From NCBI RefSeq assembly GCF_046156265.1, contig NZ_JAWDIR010000048.1, positions 124,001 through 188,000 of the forward strand: a stretch of 64,000 nt of DNA, read 5' to 3'. How positions within the stretch are numbered: the stretch's first letter is position 1; each line of letters opens with the position of its first letter. The translations under genes were made by a program, and so were the position numbers. Below, in pieces: positions 51,239 through 62,096 of this stretch. A model generated the notes under the pieces. It worked only from the letters and a program-made list of their open reading frames with translations, had not been told where the DNA came from and ran no database searches. The stretch comes from CAMDHY01 sp046156265. Its GTDB lineage: Bacteria > Pseudomonadota > Alphaproteobacteria > Rhizobiales > Segnochrobactraceae.

Positions 51239-52293
51239 GCCGGGTGCACCGGCGGCAGCCGCGCCCTGAGCCCCGCCGGGAGAAGCCGCAGGACGCCCCG
51301 CCGCGCCGGCTGCCAGCCGCTGCCGAGCGCCACCATCAGGATGCCGAGCACGACGAGGGTCGCGGCGACGATCGTCTCGCTCGTCAGTTCGGTGGCGGCG
51401 ATCAGTCGGCCGATGGCAAAGCCCAGATAGCCGAGCCCGGCGACGAGCAGCGCCCGCCGGTCGACGGCGAGCGCGACGAGGCCGAGGGCCACGACGATGC
51501 CGACGACGACGAGGGCGTCCTGGAGCCCGAGGTCGAAGCGGCTCTCGACGCCGAACAGGCCGATCGCGGCATAGACGATCACCGGCGCCGCCACGAGGTG
51601 GAGCCAGAAGGCGTTGTCGGAGCCGAGGCCGCTGCGGCCGGGGTCCTGGAGGTCGAAGGCCATCGCGGCCGCAAACACCGCGAGGCCAGTTGCGAGCGTG
51701 GCGAGCGAGAAGACGTCGTCGCCGGCGCCCCACCACATGAGCGCGACGAGCACCAGTACGACCGCTGACAGCGCCGCCGCGCCGAGGGCGAACGGCAGGC
51801 GGAAGCGGGCAAAGAAGGCGAGCGCCCCGACGATGCCGCCGGCCGCCCCGGCGATGCCGATGCCGCCCTCCGACCAGTCCGCCGGCAGGTCGGACGAGCC
51901 GGCGGTGGCGAGTTCGGCGCCGAGCGCATAGAGGGTCGCGACCGTCAGGCCCACGGCCGCCGTGAAGGCGGCGGCGAGCACGATCGACGGCAGCACCAGG
52001 CGGCGCCGGCGGGTGAAGACCTCGGCGAGGCCCCACGCCGCAACGGCCGGGACGATCGTGCCGACCGGGATGCCCGCGACGAGCATGGCGGCGAAGCCGA
52101 CGCCGAAGACGAGGATCGCCACGCCGATCGCCAGGAAGATGTCGTGGAAGCCACGCACGAAGCGCACCGCCTCGGCGTCGCCGGCGAACTCCGCGCGCTC
52201 GCGGGCGGCGAAGAAGGCGGCGAGGCGCTCGGCACCGGCGCGATCGACGAGGCCGGCGGCGACGGCCGCCGACCAGTCGTCAGGCGTCGGCAC
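51235..52293 (-). CDS. Polytopic membrane protein inserted between hslV and the GNAT gene
   Basis: A protein of 352 residues: a short soluble N-terminus (DDWSAAVAAGLVDRAGAERL, reminiscent of DUF2157-like proteins) and about ten transmembrane segments. The GTG at 52291-52293 overlaps the end of hslV by 14 bases, and its stop overlaps the GNAT start by 4 bases (ATGA), so it is coupled to both. Function unknown. Confidence 0.75.
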   Translation of the reverse strand: MPTPDDWSAAVAAGLVDRAGAERLAAFFAARERAEFAGDAEAVRFVRGFHDIFLAIGVAILVFGVGFAAMLVAGIPVGTIVPAVAAWGLAEVFTRRRRLVLPSIVLAAAFTAAVGLTVATLYALGAELATAGSSDLPADWSEGGIGIAGAAGGIVGALAFFARFRLPFALGAAALSAVVLVLVALMWWGAGDDVFSLATLATGLAVFAAAMAFDLQDPGRSGLGSDNAFWLHLVAAPVIVYAAIGLFGVESRFDLGLQDALVVVGIVVALGLVALAVDRRALLVAGLGYLGFAIGRLIAATELTSETIVAATLVVLGILMVALGSGWQPARRGVLRLLPAGLRARLPPVHPA

Positions 52294-52870
52294 CGAGGCT
52301 CTCCACGATGACGTTGCCGTTGGTGTAGACGCAGATCTCGGCGGCGATCGCCATCGCGCGGCGGGCGATCTGCTCGGCGTCGAGGTCGGTGTCGGCGAGC
52401 GCCTTGGCGGCGGCGAGCGCATACATGCCGCCCGAGCCGATGCCCATGACGCCGCCCTCGGGCTCGAGCACGTCGCCGGTGCCGGTGAGGACGAGGCTCG
52501 ACGAGCGGTCGGCGACGATCATCATCGCCTCGAGCTGGCGCAAATAGCGGTCGGTGCGCCAGTCCTTGGCGAGCTCGACGGCGGCGCGGACGAGCTGGCC
52601 GGGATACTGCTCGAGCTTGGTCTCGAGGCGCTCGAGCAGCGTGAAGGCGTCCGCCGTGGCACCGGCGAATCCGGCGATGACGTCGCCCTTGCCGAGCGGG
52701 CGCACCTTGCGGGCGCTCGCCTTGATGACGGTCTGGCCGAGGGAGACCTGGCCATCGCCGGCAATCACCACGCGGCCGTTCTTGCGAACGGTGACGATGG
52801 TCGTGCCGTGCCAGTTCGGGAAACGGGAGGACATGTTCGGGCCAGCGCCCGAACCGAGGAATTCAGTCAT
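52280..52870 (-). CDS. hslV: HslV peptidase subunit
   Basis: The proteasome beta-like subunit of the HslUV protease. The mature N-terminal Thr follows HG in WHGTTIVTV; with the start chosen (MTEFLG) a propeptide of 22 residues is removed, or of 10 with the ATG at 52834. Catalytic Lys region (ASARKVRPL), GDVIAGFAGATADAFTL and GSGGMYALAAA are typical. An ATG at 52882 is another possible start. Confidence 0.95.
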   Translation of the reverse strand: MTEFLGSGAGPNMSSRFPNWHGTTIVTVRKNGRVVIAGDGQVSLGQTVIKASARKVRPLGKGDVIAGFAGATADAFTLLERLETKLEQYPGQLVRAAVELAKDWRTDRYLRQLEAMMIVADRSSSLVLTGTGDVLEPEGGVMGIGSGGMYALAAAKALADTDLDAEQIARRAMAIAAEICVYTNGNVIVESLGADA

Positions 52871-52902
52871 GTCGGGGAGCATCCGGGAGTGCGACCGCCG
52901 AT

Positions 52903-52930
52903 ATGTAGGCGGTGGCGCGCCGGATGCAAA
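52903..52930 (-). promoter_or_regulatory. RpoH-like heat-shock promoter of hslV
   Basis: On the minus strand TTTG (52930-52927), 17 bases, then CCTACAT (52909-52903). The alphaproteobacterial RpoH consensus is CTTG-N16-18-CYTATNT, so each half has one mismatch. Its position just before hslV, a heat-shock gene, supports it. Confidence 0.42.
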
Positions 52931-52943
52931 CGGCCCTGCAGGA

Positions 52944-53546
52944 TCAGGCCGGCACGGCCTCGGTGCGATAGACCCAGACGCGGGCCGGCGGCACGTTGCG
53001 CAGGATCCACGGGCTCGTCCAGATCGTCGTGCGGCCGGCCTCGGCCGGTACCGGCGGCACCAGCGCGTAGGAGAACTGCACGAACGGCGCGCCCGGCGCG
53101 AGCAGCCGGAACGAGGTGTCCATCAGCTTGCGCCGCATCTCGATCGGCTTGGTGAAAAGCGGCAGGCCGGAAATCACCGAGGCGAGCGACCCGTCGGCGG
53201 GATGGCCGAGGGTTCGGTCGAAATCGTAGGCGTCGCCCTCGATCACCGTCGCGGCAGGAAAGCGCTTGCGCAGCAGCTTGCAGAACTCGCCATTGTACTC
53301 GATGAGCACGAGGCGATCCTGGGGCACGCCGCGCGCCACCAGCGCGTCGGTGACGACGCCCGTGCCCGGACCGAGTTCGACGATCTTGCCGGGCCGGTCG
53401 ATCTCGACCTGGGCGGCGATGGCGCGGGTGAGGAAGGGGCTCGACGGCGTCACCGAGCCCATCGTCAACGGCTTTTCGATCCAGGCGCGAAAGAAGCGCA
53501 CCTCGTCGCCGACGAAGGTAGATAAGCGACGTGCATTGGCTTTCAT
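52944..53546 (-). CDS. pmtA: PmtA-type phospholipid N-methyltransferase
   Basis: A class I S-adenosylmethionine-dependent methyltransferase of 200 residues. VELGPGTGVVTDAL is motif I, LIEYNGEFC motif II, and the membrane-association helix and SGLPLFTK match the rhizobial PmtA group, which methylates phosphatidylethanolamine to phosphatidylcholine at the inner membrane. In Sinorhizobium and Agrobacterium relatives the gene also follows dnaJ. It lies 133 bases downstream of dnaJ. Confidence 0.85.
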   Translation of the reverse strand: MKANARRLSTFVGDEVRFFRAWIEKPLTMGSVTPSSPFLTRAIAAQVEIDRPGKIVELGPGTGVVTDALVARGVPQDRLVLIEYNGEFCKLLRKRFPAATVIEGDAYDFDRTLGHPADGSLASVISGLPLFTKPIEMRRKLMDTSFRLLAPGAPFVQFSYALVPPVPAEAGRTTIWTSPWILRNVPPARVWVYRTEAVPA

Positions 53547-53679
53547 ATCGATCTGCCACTCGAGGGAGGTAAGACGATTCGCCAGACTGGACTGAACGCT
53601 ACGCCAGAGCCGATGACGACCTTATAACAACTTCCGTTAGCGATCGGTTCACTGCGGACTGTGACTTCTTCGTGACGTA

Positions 53680-54822
53680 TCAGCCGCTCAAACCGTCGAA
53701 GAAATCCTTCACCCGGGCAAAGAAGCCCTGGGCATCTGGATGGGTGTCGGTGGACTGGTCGCGCTGGAATTCCTCCAGCAGCTCGCGCTGCCGGCGGGTG
53801 AGGTTGCGCGGCGTCTCCACCGCCACCTGGATATACATGTCGCCGCGCTGGGCGCTGCGCAGAACCGGCATGCCCTTGCCGCGCATGCGGAACTGCCGGC
53901 CGGTCTGCGTCCCTTCCGGAACCCGAACGCGCGTGCGGCCGGAATCGATCGTCGGCACCTCGAACTCGCCGCCGAGGGCGGCCGTCGTCATCGAGATCGG
54001 CACGCGGCAGTAGATGTCGGCGCTGTCGCGCTGGAAGAACTCGTGCGGCTTGATCGACACGAAGATGTAGAGGTCGCCCGCCGGGCCACCGCGCGAGCCG
54101 GCCTCGCCCTCGCCGGCGAGGCGGATGCGGGTGCCGTCCTCGATGCCGGCCGGAATGTTGACCGAGAGCGTCCGCTCCTTCGTCACCCGGCCGGCGCCAC
54201 CGCAGGCGGTGCAGGGGTCGGCGATCGTCTCGCCGCGGCCCTGGCAGGTCGGGCAGGTGCGCTCGAGGGTGAAGAAGCCCTGCTGGGCGCGCACCCGGCC
54301 GGTGCCGCCGCAGGTGCGGCAGGGGACGGGCTTGGAGCCGGGCTTCGCGCCCGTGCCGCCGCACGGCTCGCAGGCGATCGACGACGGGATACGCACCTCG
54401 ACGGTCTTGCCGGCGAAGGCCTCCTCGAGCTCGATCTCGAGGTTGTAGCGCAGGTCGGCGCCGCGCTCGCGGCCGCCGCGGCCGCCGCCGCCACCGGGCC
54501 GCCGGCCACCGCCGCCCATGCCGAAGAACTCGTCGAAGATGTCCGACATCGCCGAGGCGAAGTCGTTGCCGAAGCCCGGGCCGCCGCCCGCCCCGCCCTC
54601 GAAGGCGGCGTGGCCGAAGCGGTCGTAGGCGGCGCGCTTCTGCGGGTCCTTCAGCGCCTCGTAGGCCTCGCTGACCTCCTTGAAACGGCTCTCGGCCTCG
54701 CCGTCGCCCGGATTGCGGTCCGGGTGGAACTGCATGGCGAGCTTGCGATAGGCGCTCTTCAGGGCGGCTTCGTCGGCGTCGCGCGCCACTCCCAGCACGT
54801 CGTAATAGTCGCGCTTGGCCAT
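53680..54822 (-). CDS. dnaJ: DnaJ co-chaperone
   Basis: A protein of 380 residues: J domain (HPD in QFHPDRNPG), a Gly/Phe-rich linker (about 77-125), four zinc-finger repeats (CEPCGGTG, CRTCGGTG, CPTCQGRG, CTACGGAG) and the C-terminal substrate-binding domain. It delivers clients to DnaK and stimulates its ATPase. Co-directional with dnaK, 130 bases downstream. Confidence 0.97.
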   Translation of the reverse strand: MAKRDYYDVLGVARDADEAALKSAYRKLAMQFHPDRNPGDGEAESRFKEVSEAYEALKDPQKRAAYDRFGHAAFEGGAGGGPGFGNDFASAMSDIFDEFFGMGGGGRRPGGGGGRGGRERGADLRYNLEIELEEAFAGKTVEVRIPSSIACEPCGGTGAKPGSKPVPCRTCGGTGRVRAQQGFFTLERTCPTCQGRGETIADPCTACGGAGRVTKERTLSVNIPAGIEDGTRIRLAGEGEAGSRGGPAGDLYIFVSIKPHEFFQRDSADIYCRVPISMTTAALGGEFEVPTIDSGRTRVRVPEGTQTGRQFRMRGKGMPVLRSAQRGDMYIQVAVETPRNLTRRQRELLEEFQRDQSTDTHPDAQGFFARVKDFFDGLSG

Positions 54823-54843
54823 CTGTCAGCGTCTCGGAATGGG

Positions 54844-54894
54844 GCCGGCCGGCGGGCGGTCGGCGCCGCCCGCAAAAGAGCGGCTCCGGCCGGC
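54844..54894. other. Nested stem-loop between dnaK and dnaJ
   Basis: An outer 8-base stem (54844-54851 with 54887-54894) encloses an inner 8-base stem (54852-54859 with 54866-54873, loop of 6). It may weaken readthrough from dnaK or protect the dnaK message. No T-run follows. Confidence 0.45.
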
Positions 54895-54952
54895 CGATTC
54901 GCAAGGGTGCGACGCGGCGACCGGAGCCATCGGTTCAGTCCTCGGCCGTCGA

Positions 54953-56869
<1,917 letters not shown>

Positions 56870-57002
56870 TCTCGTCTCCTTCAGGCAGGCCGGTCGGACC
56901 CATACATGGCATCCGAACGCGGGTCCCGGCGAGGCCGGGCCGGCCCCCAACAACAGCGTGGGATTTGGCGCCCGGCGAGCCCGGACGCGACGCTCGACGG
57001 GT

Positions 57003-57031
57003 ATATAAGAGGGGGCCCAAACGGCCGCAAG
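57003..57031 (-). promoter_or_regulatory. RpoH (sigma-32) promoter of dnaK
   Basis: On the minus strand CTTG (57031-57028), 18 bases, then CTTATAT (57009-57003), an exact match to the alphaproteobacterial heat-shock consensus CTTG-N16-18-CYTATNT. Transcription would begin about 130 bases upstream of the dnaK start codon. Confidence 0.65.
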
Positions 57032-57102
57032 GCGAGGGGCGGGGCCGATTTCGCCGCAATGGCGGGCCAATTCGCCGCGACAGCATCTGAGACCGACCGG
57101 AA

Positions 57103-58146
57103 ATGAGCATGCCCTCGTCCGAGACGCCCCTCCACCGCCCCGCGCGCATGCGCCGCAACTTCATACTGCTGGTCGCGGCGGTCGCGGTGCTGGTGGTCGG
57201 CTGGTCGATCTACTGGTGGGTCGTCACCGACCGGGTGGAGACGATGCTGCGCGAGGCGCTGGTGCGGCCGCTGCCGGACGGCACCGTCGTCGTCTGCGAC
57301 CCGCTCGCGGTCGGCGGCTACCCGTTCCGCGTCGAGGCGCGCTGCGGCTCGACGGCCGCCACCCTGCCGGACGGCGGCACGCTCGCCGCCGGCGCGTTCA
57401 CCGCGGTCGCCCTCGCCTACGACTGGCGCAAGGCGATCTTCGAACTCGATGGGCCGCTGTCGGTTCGGCCCGCGGACGGCCCGGCGATCGACGCCACGTG
57501 GACATCGGCACGGGCGAGCGGCGCGCGCGACGGCCGCCTCCTCGACAGCGCCGACATCGTGCTGGAGGCCCCAGTCCTCACCGTCGCCGGCCGCGAGGCC
57601 GGCCGAGCCGGCCACCTCGAGGCGCACGTGCGTCGGGCGCCGGGCGATGGCGACACGCCGGCCGGCACCGATGCTGCGCTTTCCGCCACCGGCCTCGCCT
57701 CGCCGATGCTGCCGCTGCCGCTCGACGTGTCGGCGGTGGTGCGGATCGGCGACGAAGGCGCCGCGCTCTCGGGCCGCGGGCCGCTGACCGAGGGCATCGG
57801 CGACGAGCCGCTGCCGCTGTTCATTCGGGAACTGTCGCTGGCCAGCGGCGCGGCGAAGCTGCGGGCCGCGGGCGACCTCACTGTGGATGCCGAGGGCCGC
57901 CTCGACGGCGTGCTCGACGTGACGATCGCCGACCCTGCGGCGCTCGCCGCGACATTGCGCCCCTTCCTGCCGGAGGACAGCCAGCTGCCGGCGGCGCTGG
58001 CCGGCGCGGTGGCGGCGTTCGGGCGTGACGACGGCGACGGCCAGCGCACGGTGACGGTGACGATCCGCCGGGGCCGCGGCACGATCGGGCTCATCCCGCT
58101 CGGCCGGCTGCCACGCCTGCCAGTGCGCGCGCTGGGCTCGCCCTGA
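57103..58146 (+). CDS. DUF2125 exported protein
   Basis: A protein of 347 residues with an N-terminal membrane segment (about 19-39) and a periplasmic beta-rich domain with the DUF2125 features: CDPLAVGGYPFRVEARC near residue 65 and the late TVTIRRGRGTIGLIPLG. This domain is common in Rhizobiales near the prephenate dehydrogenase gene. Function unknown. It is divergent from dnaK. Confidence 0.85.
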   Translation: MSMPSSETPLHRPARMRRNFILLVAAVAVLVVGWSIYWWVVTDRVETMLREALVRPLPDGTVVVCDPLAVGGYPFRVEARCGSTAATLPDGGTLAAGAFTAVALAYDWRKAIFELDGPLSVRPADGPAIDATWTSARASGARDGRLLDSADIVLEAPVLTVAGREAGRAGHLEAHVRRAPGDGDTPAGTDAALSATGLASPMLPLPLDVSAVVRIGDEGAALSGRGPLTEGIGDEPLPLFIRELSLASGAAKLRAAGDLTVDAEGRLDGVLDVTIADPAALAATLRPFLPEDSQLPAALAGAVAAFGRDDGDGQRTVTVTIRRGRGTIGLIPLGRLPRLPVRALGSP

Positions 58147-58170
58147 CCGAGACAGAGAAGCCGCGGGCCG

Positions 58171-59004
58171 CTACCAGTAGCCGCGCCCGAGGCGCCGGCG
58201 CGCCTCGTGGACGGGACGGGCAATCTCGTGGCTGAGCGGCGCGAGCCGGGCCGCCCGCGTCGGCGGTTTGAGCTTGACGGCTCCGGCCCCGTGGCGGGCC
58301 TCTGCGAAGGTGTCGAACAGCGCCTCGTCGACGGCGTTGGCATCGACCATCGCGGCGCGCAGCTTCGGATCGAGGTCGGCCGCCTTGAGCTCGTCCCAGA
58401 CGATCGTCTTTGCCATCTCGGCCCGGTCGTTCTGGCGCACCGCCACGGGCGGGATACCGAGTACCGGTCCGAGCTCCCCCGTCAATTCGTCGCAGAGCAG
58501 GTGGGAGCCGACGAACCAGAATTCGCGGAAGTGGCGGGTGACGAGGGCGAACGCCTCCTCGCCCGACATCGCCACCAGGCGCGGCCAGGGAACCTCGAGA
58601 TACGTCGCGAGCAGGAACCGGGTGATGCGGTTCCTCGGCTCGGAGCGCACGTGGGTGTCGAAGTCGTAGGTTCCCCACCCCATCGCCACGTACCGCATCA
58701 TGCGGAAATTGTAGTAGGACAGCGCGTGCCCGAGCGGGTCGCGGATCAGCGTCGAGCGCAGGATCGGACGGCCGGCGAAGCGCGCCTCCAGCGACCTGCC
58801 GATCTGCTGGCTGGAGATGACGCGGACGCGCCCGGTGTCCGGCACGGCGTCCCGGGCGTGGCGCGGCAGCACCCAGCGCGCCGGCACCGACCGCCGCTTC
58901 GGCTTGACGAACTCACCCGGTCGCATGTGCGCCTCGAAGTGGCGCTCCAGCGTCTTGCCGGCGCACTTCGGCACGTGCAGCACGAGATGCAGCGGCGTCG
59001 TCAC
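58171..59004 (-). CDS. Sulfotransferase-family protein
   Basis: A protein of 277 residues. HVPKCAGKTLERHF fits the 5'-phosphosulphate-binding loop, and LIRDPLGHALSYYNF the 3'-phosphate-binding element, of PAPS-dependent sulfotransferases. Other residues are divergent, so the acceptor cannot be told. The start is a GTG overlapping the tyrC stop (GTGA), so it is translationally coupled to an amino-acid biosynthesis gene, an odd partner. Confidence 0.75.
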   Translation of the reverse strand: MTTPLHLVLHVPKCAGKTLERHFEAHMRPGEFVKPKRRSVPARWVLPRHARDAVPDTGRVRVISSQQIGRSLEARFAGRPILRSTLIRDPLGHALSYYNFRMMRYVAMGWGTYDFDTHVRSEPRNRITRFLLATYLEVPWPRLVAMSGEEAFALVTRHFREFWFVGSHLLCDELTGELGPVLGIPPVAVRQNDRAEMAKTIVWDELKAADLDPKLRAAMVDANAVDEALFDTFAEARHGAGAVKLKPPTRAARLAPLSHEIARPVHEARRRLGRGYW

Positions 59005-59978
59005 GACGCCTTCGCCGTCACCGGCGGCTCGACCGCTGCGGGTGCCGCATCGACCGCCGGCCGGCGGCCGAAGTCGGGCGAGGCGGTGTCCTGGCCGGCC
59101 TCGATGATGCCGCGGCGGATGGCGCGGGTGCGCGTGAACACGTCGAAGAGCTGCTCGCCGTCGCCCCAGCGGATCGCCCGCTGCAGAGCCGCGAGGTCCT
59201 CGGAAAAGCGTCCGAGCACCTCCAGCACCGCGTCCTTGTTGTGCAGGAAGACGTCGCGCCACATCGTCGGGTCGGAGGCGGCGATGCGGGTGAAGTCGCG
59301 GAAGCCGCCGGCGGAGAACTTGATCACCTCCGACTGCGTCACCTGCTCGAGGTCGGCAGCGGTGCCGACGATGTTGTAGGCGATCAGGTGCGGCAGGTGG
59401 CTGGTGATGGCGAGCACCAGGTCGTGGTGATCCGACGTCATCACCTCGACGTTCGCCCCGCAGCCCTTCCACAGCGCCGCGACCGTCTCGACCGCGTCGG
59501 CCTCGGCGTCCTCAGGCGGCGTCAGGATGCACCAGCGATTGTCGAACAGCTCGGCGAAGCCGGCGTCCGGACCCGAGTGCTCGGTGCCGGCGACCGGATG
59601 GGCCGGCACCAGCCGGCGCGGGTTCGGCAGCAGCGGCGCCATCTGGCGGATCACCGAGCCCTTCACCGACCCGACGTCGGAGACGATCGCGGTCGCCGAC
59701 AGCACCGGCGCGATTTCGTCCGCGACCGGCCCGCAGGCGCCAACGGGCACGCAGGCGATGACAAGGTCCGCGCCTTCGGCAGCGCCGGCGGCGGTCGCGT
59801 AGTAGCTCGTGCCGAGACCGAGCGCCTCGGCGCGGGCGAGCGCCGCCGGATCGCGGTCGGCGATGGCGATCTCGCGCGCAAGGCCCGCCCGCGCGATGGC
59901 GCGGGCGAGCGAGGAGCCGATCAGGCCGATGCCGACGATGGCGACGCGGCCGATCAGGGGAGCTTGCCGGTCGGCCAT
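59001..59978 (-). CDS. tyrC: Prephenate/arogenate (cyclohexadienyl) dehydrogenase
   Basis: A protein of 325 residues: Rossmann motif VAIVGIGLIGSSLARA, then the prephenate dehydrogenase core with SDVGSVKG, PAHPVAGTEHSG (catalytic His region) and ITSHLPHLIAY. It oxidatively decarboxylates prephenate or arogenate for tyrosine synthesis. It lies 11 bases after hisC. No ACT domain is present, so feedback control must act elsewhere. Confidence 0.93.
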   Translation of the reverse strand: MADRQAPLIGRVAIVGIGLIGSSLARAIARAGLAREIAIADRDPAALARAEALGLGTSYYATAAGAAEGADLVIACVPVGACGPVADEIAPVLSATAIVSDVGSVKGSVIRQMAPLLPNPRRLVPAHPVAGTEHSGPDAGFAELFDNRWCILTPPEDAEADAVETVAALWKGCGANVEVMTSDHHDLVLAITSHLPHLIAYNIVGTAADLEQVTQSEVIKFSAGGFRDFTRIAASDPTMWRDVFLHNKDAVLEVLGRFSEDLAALQRAIRWGDGEQLFDVFTRTRAIRRGIIEAGQDTASPDFGRRPAVDAAPAAVEPPVTAKAS

Positions 59979-59989
59979 CGGACCTCCGT

Positions 59990-61090
59990 TCAGCCCTTCA
60001 CGAAGGCGGCGAGCGCCTCCGCGACAGCGCGGTTGGCCGCTTCCGTGCCGATGGTGATGCGCAGCGCTCCCTTCAGCCCGTAGCCGTCCATGCGGCGGAC
60101 GACGATGCCGCGGTCCTGCAGGAAGGCGTCGGCATCGGCGGCACGCTTGCCGTCGACGTCGGGGAAGTGGACGAGCAGGAAGTTGCCGACGCTCGGCGTC
60201 ACGGTGAGGCCGAGGCTGGTCAGCTCCGCCTCGAGCCAGCCGAGCCACATCTCGTTGTGGGCGATGGCGGTCTCGACGTGGGCGGTGTCGTCGATGGCCG
60301 CCGCGCCGGCGGCGATCGCCGCCGCGCCGAGGTTGAACGGCCCGCGCACACGGTTGACCGCGTCGACCACCGCCGCCGGCCCGTACATCCAGCCGATGCG
60401 CAGCGCGGCGAGGCCGTGGATCTTCGAGAAGGTCCTGAGCATGACGACGTTGTCCATCGTCGCCGCGAGCTCGAGCCCGGCCGAATAATCGTTGCGCCGC
60501 ACATACTCCGCGTAGGCCGCGTCGATGACGAGCAGCACGTGCGGCGGCAGGCTCTCGGCGAGGCGCTTCACTTCCGCGAACGGCAGGTAGGTGCCGGTCG
60601 GGTTGTTCGGGTTCGCCAGGAACACGAGCTTCGTCTTCGGCGTCACGGCGGCGAGAAGCGCGTCGACGTCGGCGAGGAAGTCGCGCTCCGGCGCGCTCAC
60701 CATCCGCCCACCGGCGGCGAGCGTCGAGATCGCGTACATCAGGAAGCCGTACTGGCTCTGCACCGCCTCGTCGCCAGCGCCAAGATAGGCGTTGCACAGG
60801 AACGAGATCAGCTCGTCGGAGCCGGCGCCGCAGACGATGCGGGCGGGGTCGAGCCCGTAGCGCCGGGCGATCGCCTCGCGCAGCTGGGTGTGGGCGCCGT
60901 CGGGATAGAGCTCGAGCTTCTCGGCCGCGGCCTTGAAGGCCTCGACCGCCTTGCGGCTGGCGCCGAGCGGCGTCTCGTTGGACGACAGCTTGTGGACGGC
61001 CGGCACGGCACCGGCCTTCGCCTTGCCGGGGACGTAGGGGGCGATCTTGAGCACGCTCGGGCGCGGCTGTGGACGGTTGGACGCGGACAT
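59990..61090 (-). CDS. hisC: Histidinol-phosphate aminotransferase family protein
   Basis: A pyridoxal-phosphate aminotransferase of 366 residues. KLSSNETPLG, AGSDELI, NPNNPTGTYLP and RTFSKIHGLAALRIGW (with the PLP-binding Lys) define HisC; such enzymes in Rhizobiales also accept aromatic keto acids. Its position between chorismate mutase and prephenate dehydrogenase genes supports a role in tyrosine and phenylalanine synthesis as well as histidine. An upstream extension is not supported. Confidence 0.93.
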   Translation of the reverse strand: MSASNRPQPRPSVLKIAPYVPGKAKAGAVPAVHKLSSNETPLGASRKAVEAFKAAAEKLELYPDGAHTQLREAIARRYGLDPARIVCGAGSDELISFLCNAYLGAGDEAVQSQYGFLMYAISTLAAGGRMVSAPERDFLADVDALLAAVTPKTKLVFLANPNNPTGTYLPFAEVKRLAESLPPHVLLVIDAAYAEYVRRNDYSAGLELAATMDNVVMLRTFSKIHGLAALRIGWMYGPAAVVDAVNRVRGPFNLGAAAIAAGAAAIDDTAHVETAIAHNEMWLGWLEAELTSLGLTVTPSVGNFLLVHFPDVDGKRAADADAFLQDRGIVVRRMDGYGLKGALRITIGTEAANRAVAEALAAFVKG

Positions 61091-61131
61091 CACGTCGACC
61101 TCGACTTCAAAAAGGGGACTTCGCCGCGGCT

Positions 61132-61941
61132 TTAGGGGGTGGCGGTCGACACCAGGGGCGCGGCATAGCCCCCGGCCGCCCGCATATGGGAGCCGAGCGG
61201 AGCGGCGGCCGGCGAGCGCCGGCGGGCGACGAGGACGTCGTTGCCGACGGCGGCCATAAGCTCGACGCCGGCGGCCGACAGGGCCGCGCGGTCGGGAGCG
61301 GCGTCGAGGGTGCCGGCGAGGCACTCGATCTCGGTCGGCGCCTCGTCGATCTCGGCGCCGGACAGCACGAGGGCCGGTCGCGCGCCCGGCCCTGTGGTGA
61401 CGAGGAAGGGAAGGCGCGCGATGATGCGGGCGCCGCCGGGGCCGAGGGCGCGCCACCACGCGGTCGAAGGCTCGGCATCGAGCGGCACCAGGGCGAGATC
61501 GCGCGGCTCGGCGACGACGGCGGCGGCCGCCGCCTCGGCATCGGCCGCAGGCACGAGCTCGATGTCGAAGCCGAACTGGTAGCGGGCGAGGTCGCGCATC
61601 GCACCGTCCGGGGCCGAGAGGCCGGCGACGTGGACGCGGAAGGGCGCCTGCAGATTGGTGAAGGTGCCGATGATCTCGCGCCACAGGTGCTCGACCGAGG
61701 AGATCGGCAGCGAGCCTTCGTGGCGGGCGGCGAGACGCCGCATGATGTCGGCTTCGCGGCCGGGCCGGAAGGCGGAGCCACCCTGCGCCTTGCCCTTGGC
61801 GCGGATCAGCGCGTCGATCACCGTCGAGCGCTCGATCAGCAGCGTGTGGACCTCGGCGTCGATCTCGTCGATGCGCACGCGCAGCGAGGCGAGCGACGGC
61901 GCGGTCGCGGTCGGGGCATCGCCGGCGGGGGTGTCGGTCAT
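61132..61941 (-). CDS. Chorismate mutase (AroQ type) with a long C-terminal domain
   Basis: A protein of 269 residues. An AroQ-type chorismate mutase helical domain occupies about 15-100 (LRVRIDEIDAEVHTLL with the Arg, and later FRPGREADIMRRL). A further about 165-residue domain follows, as in other Rhizobiales proteins of this family; it may be regulatory. It turns chorismate to prephenate, the substrate of tyrC. It precedes hisC by 41 bases. Confidence 0.88.
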   Translation of the reverse strand: MTDTPAGDAPTATAPSLASLRVRIDEIDAEVHTLLIERSTVIDALIRAKGKAQGGSAFRPGREADIMRRLAARHEGSLPISSVEHLWREIIGTFTNLQAPFRVHVAGLSAPDGAMRDLARYQFGFDIELVPAADAEAAAAAVVAEPRDLALVPLDAEPSTAWWRALGPGGARIIARLPFLVTTGPGARPALVLSGAEIDEAPTEIECLAGTLDAAPDRAALSAAGVELMAAVGNDVLVARRRSPAAAPLGSHMRAAGGYAAPLVSTATP

Positions 61942-62096
61942 GGTCGGAAGCGCCCGGACACTCGTGTCGGATCGTCGGTCGGATCGGCTGCGCCGCGAGA
62001 CGGAACGGCCGGCCCGCGGATCGTTGACGGTGGCGCACCACGCCCCGTCGCGGGCCATGGTCTTAAGCAGGTCGACCCGCGAAATCAAAGAAAACG

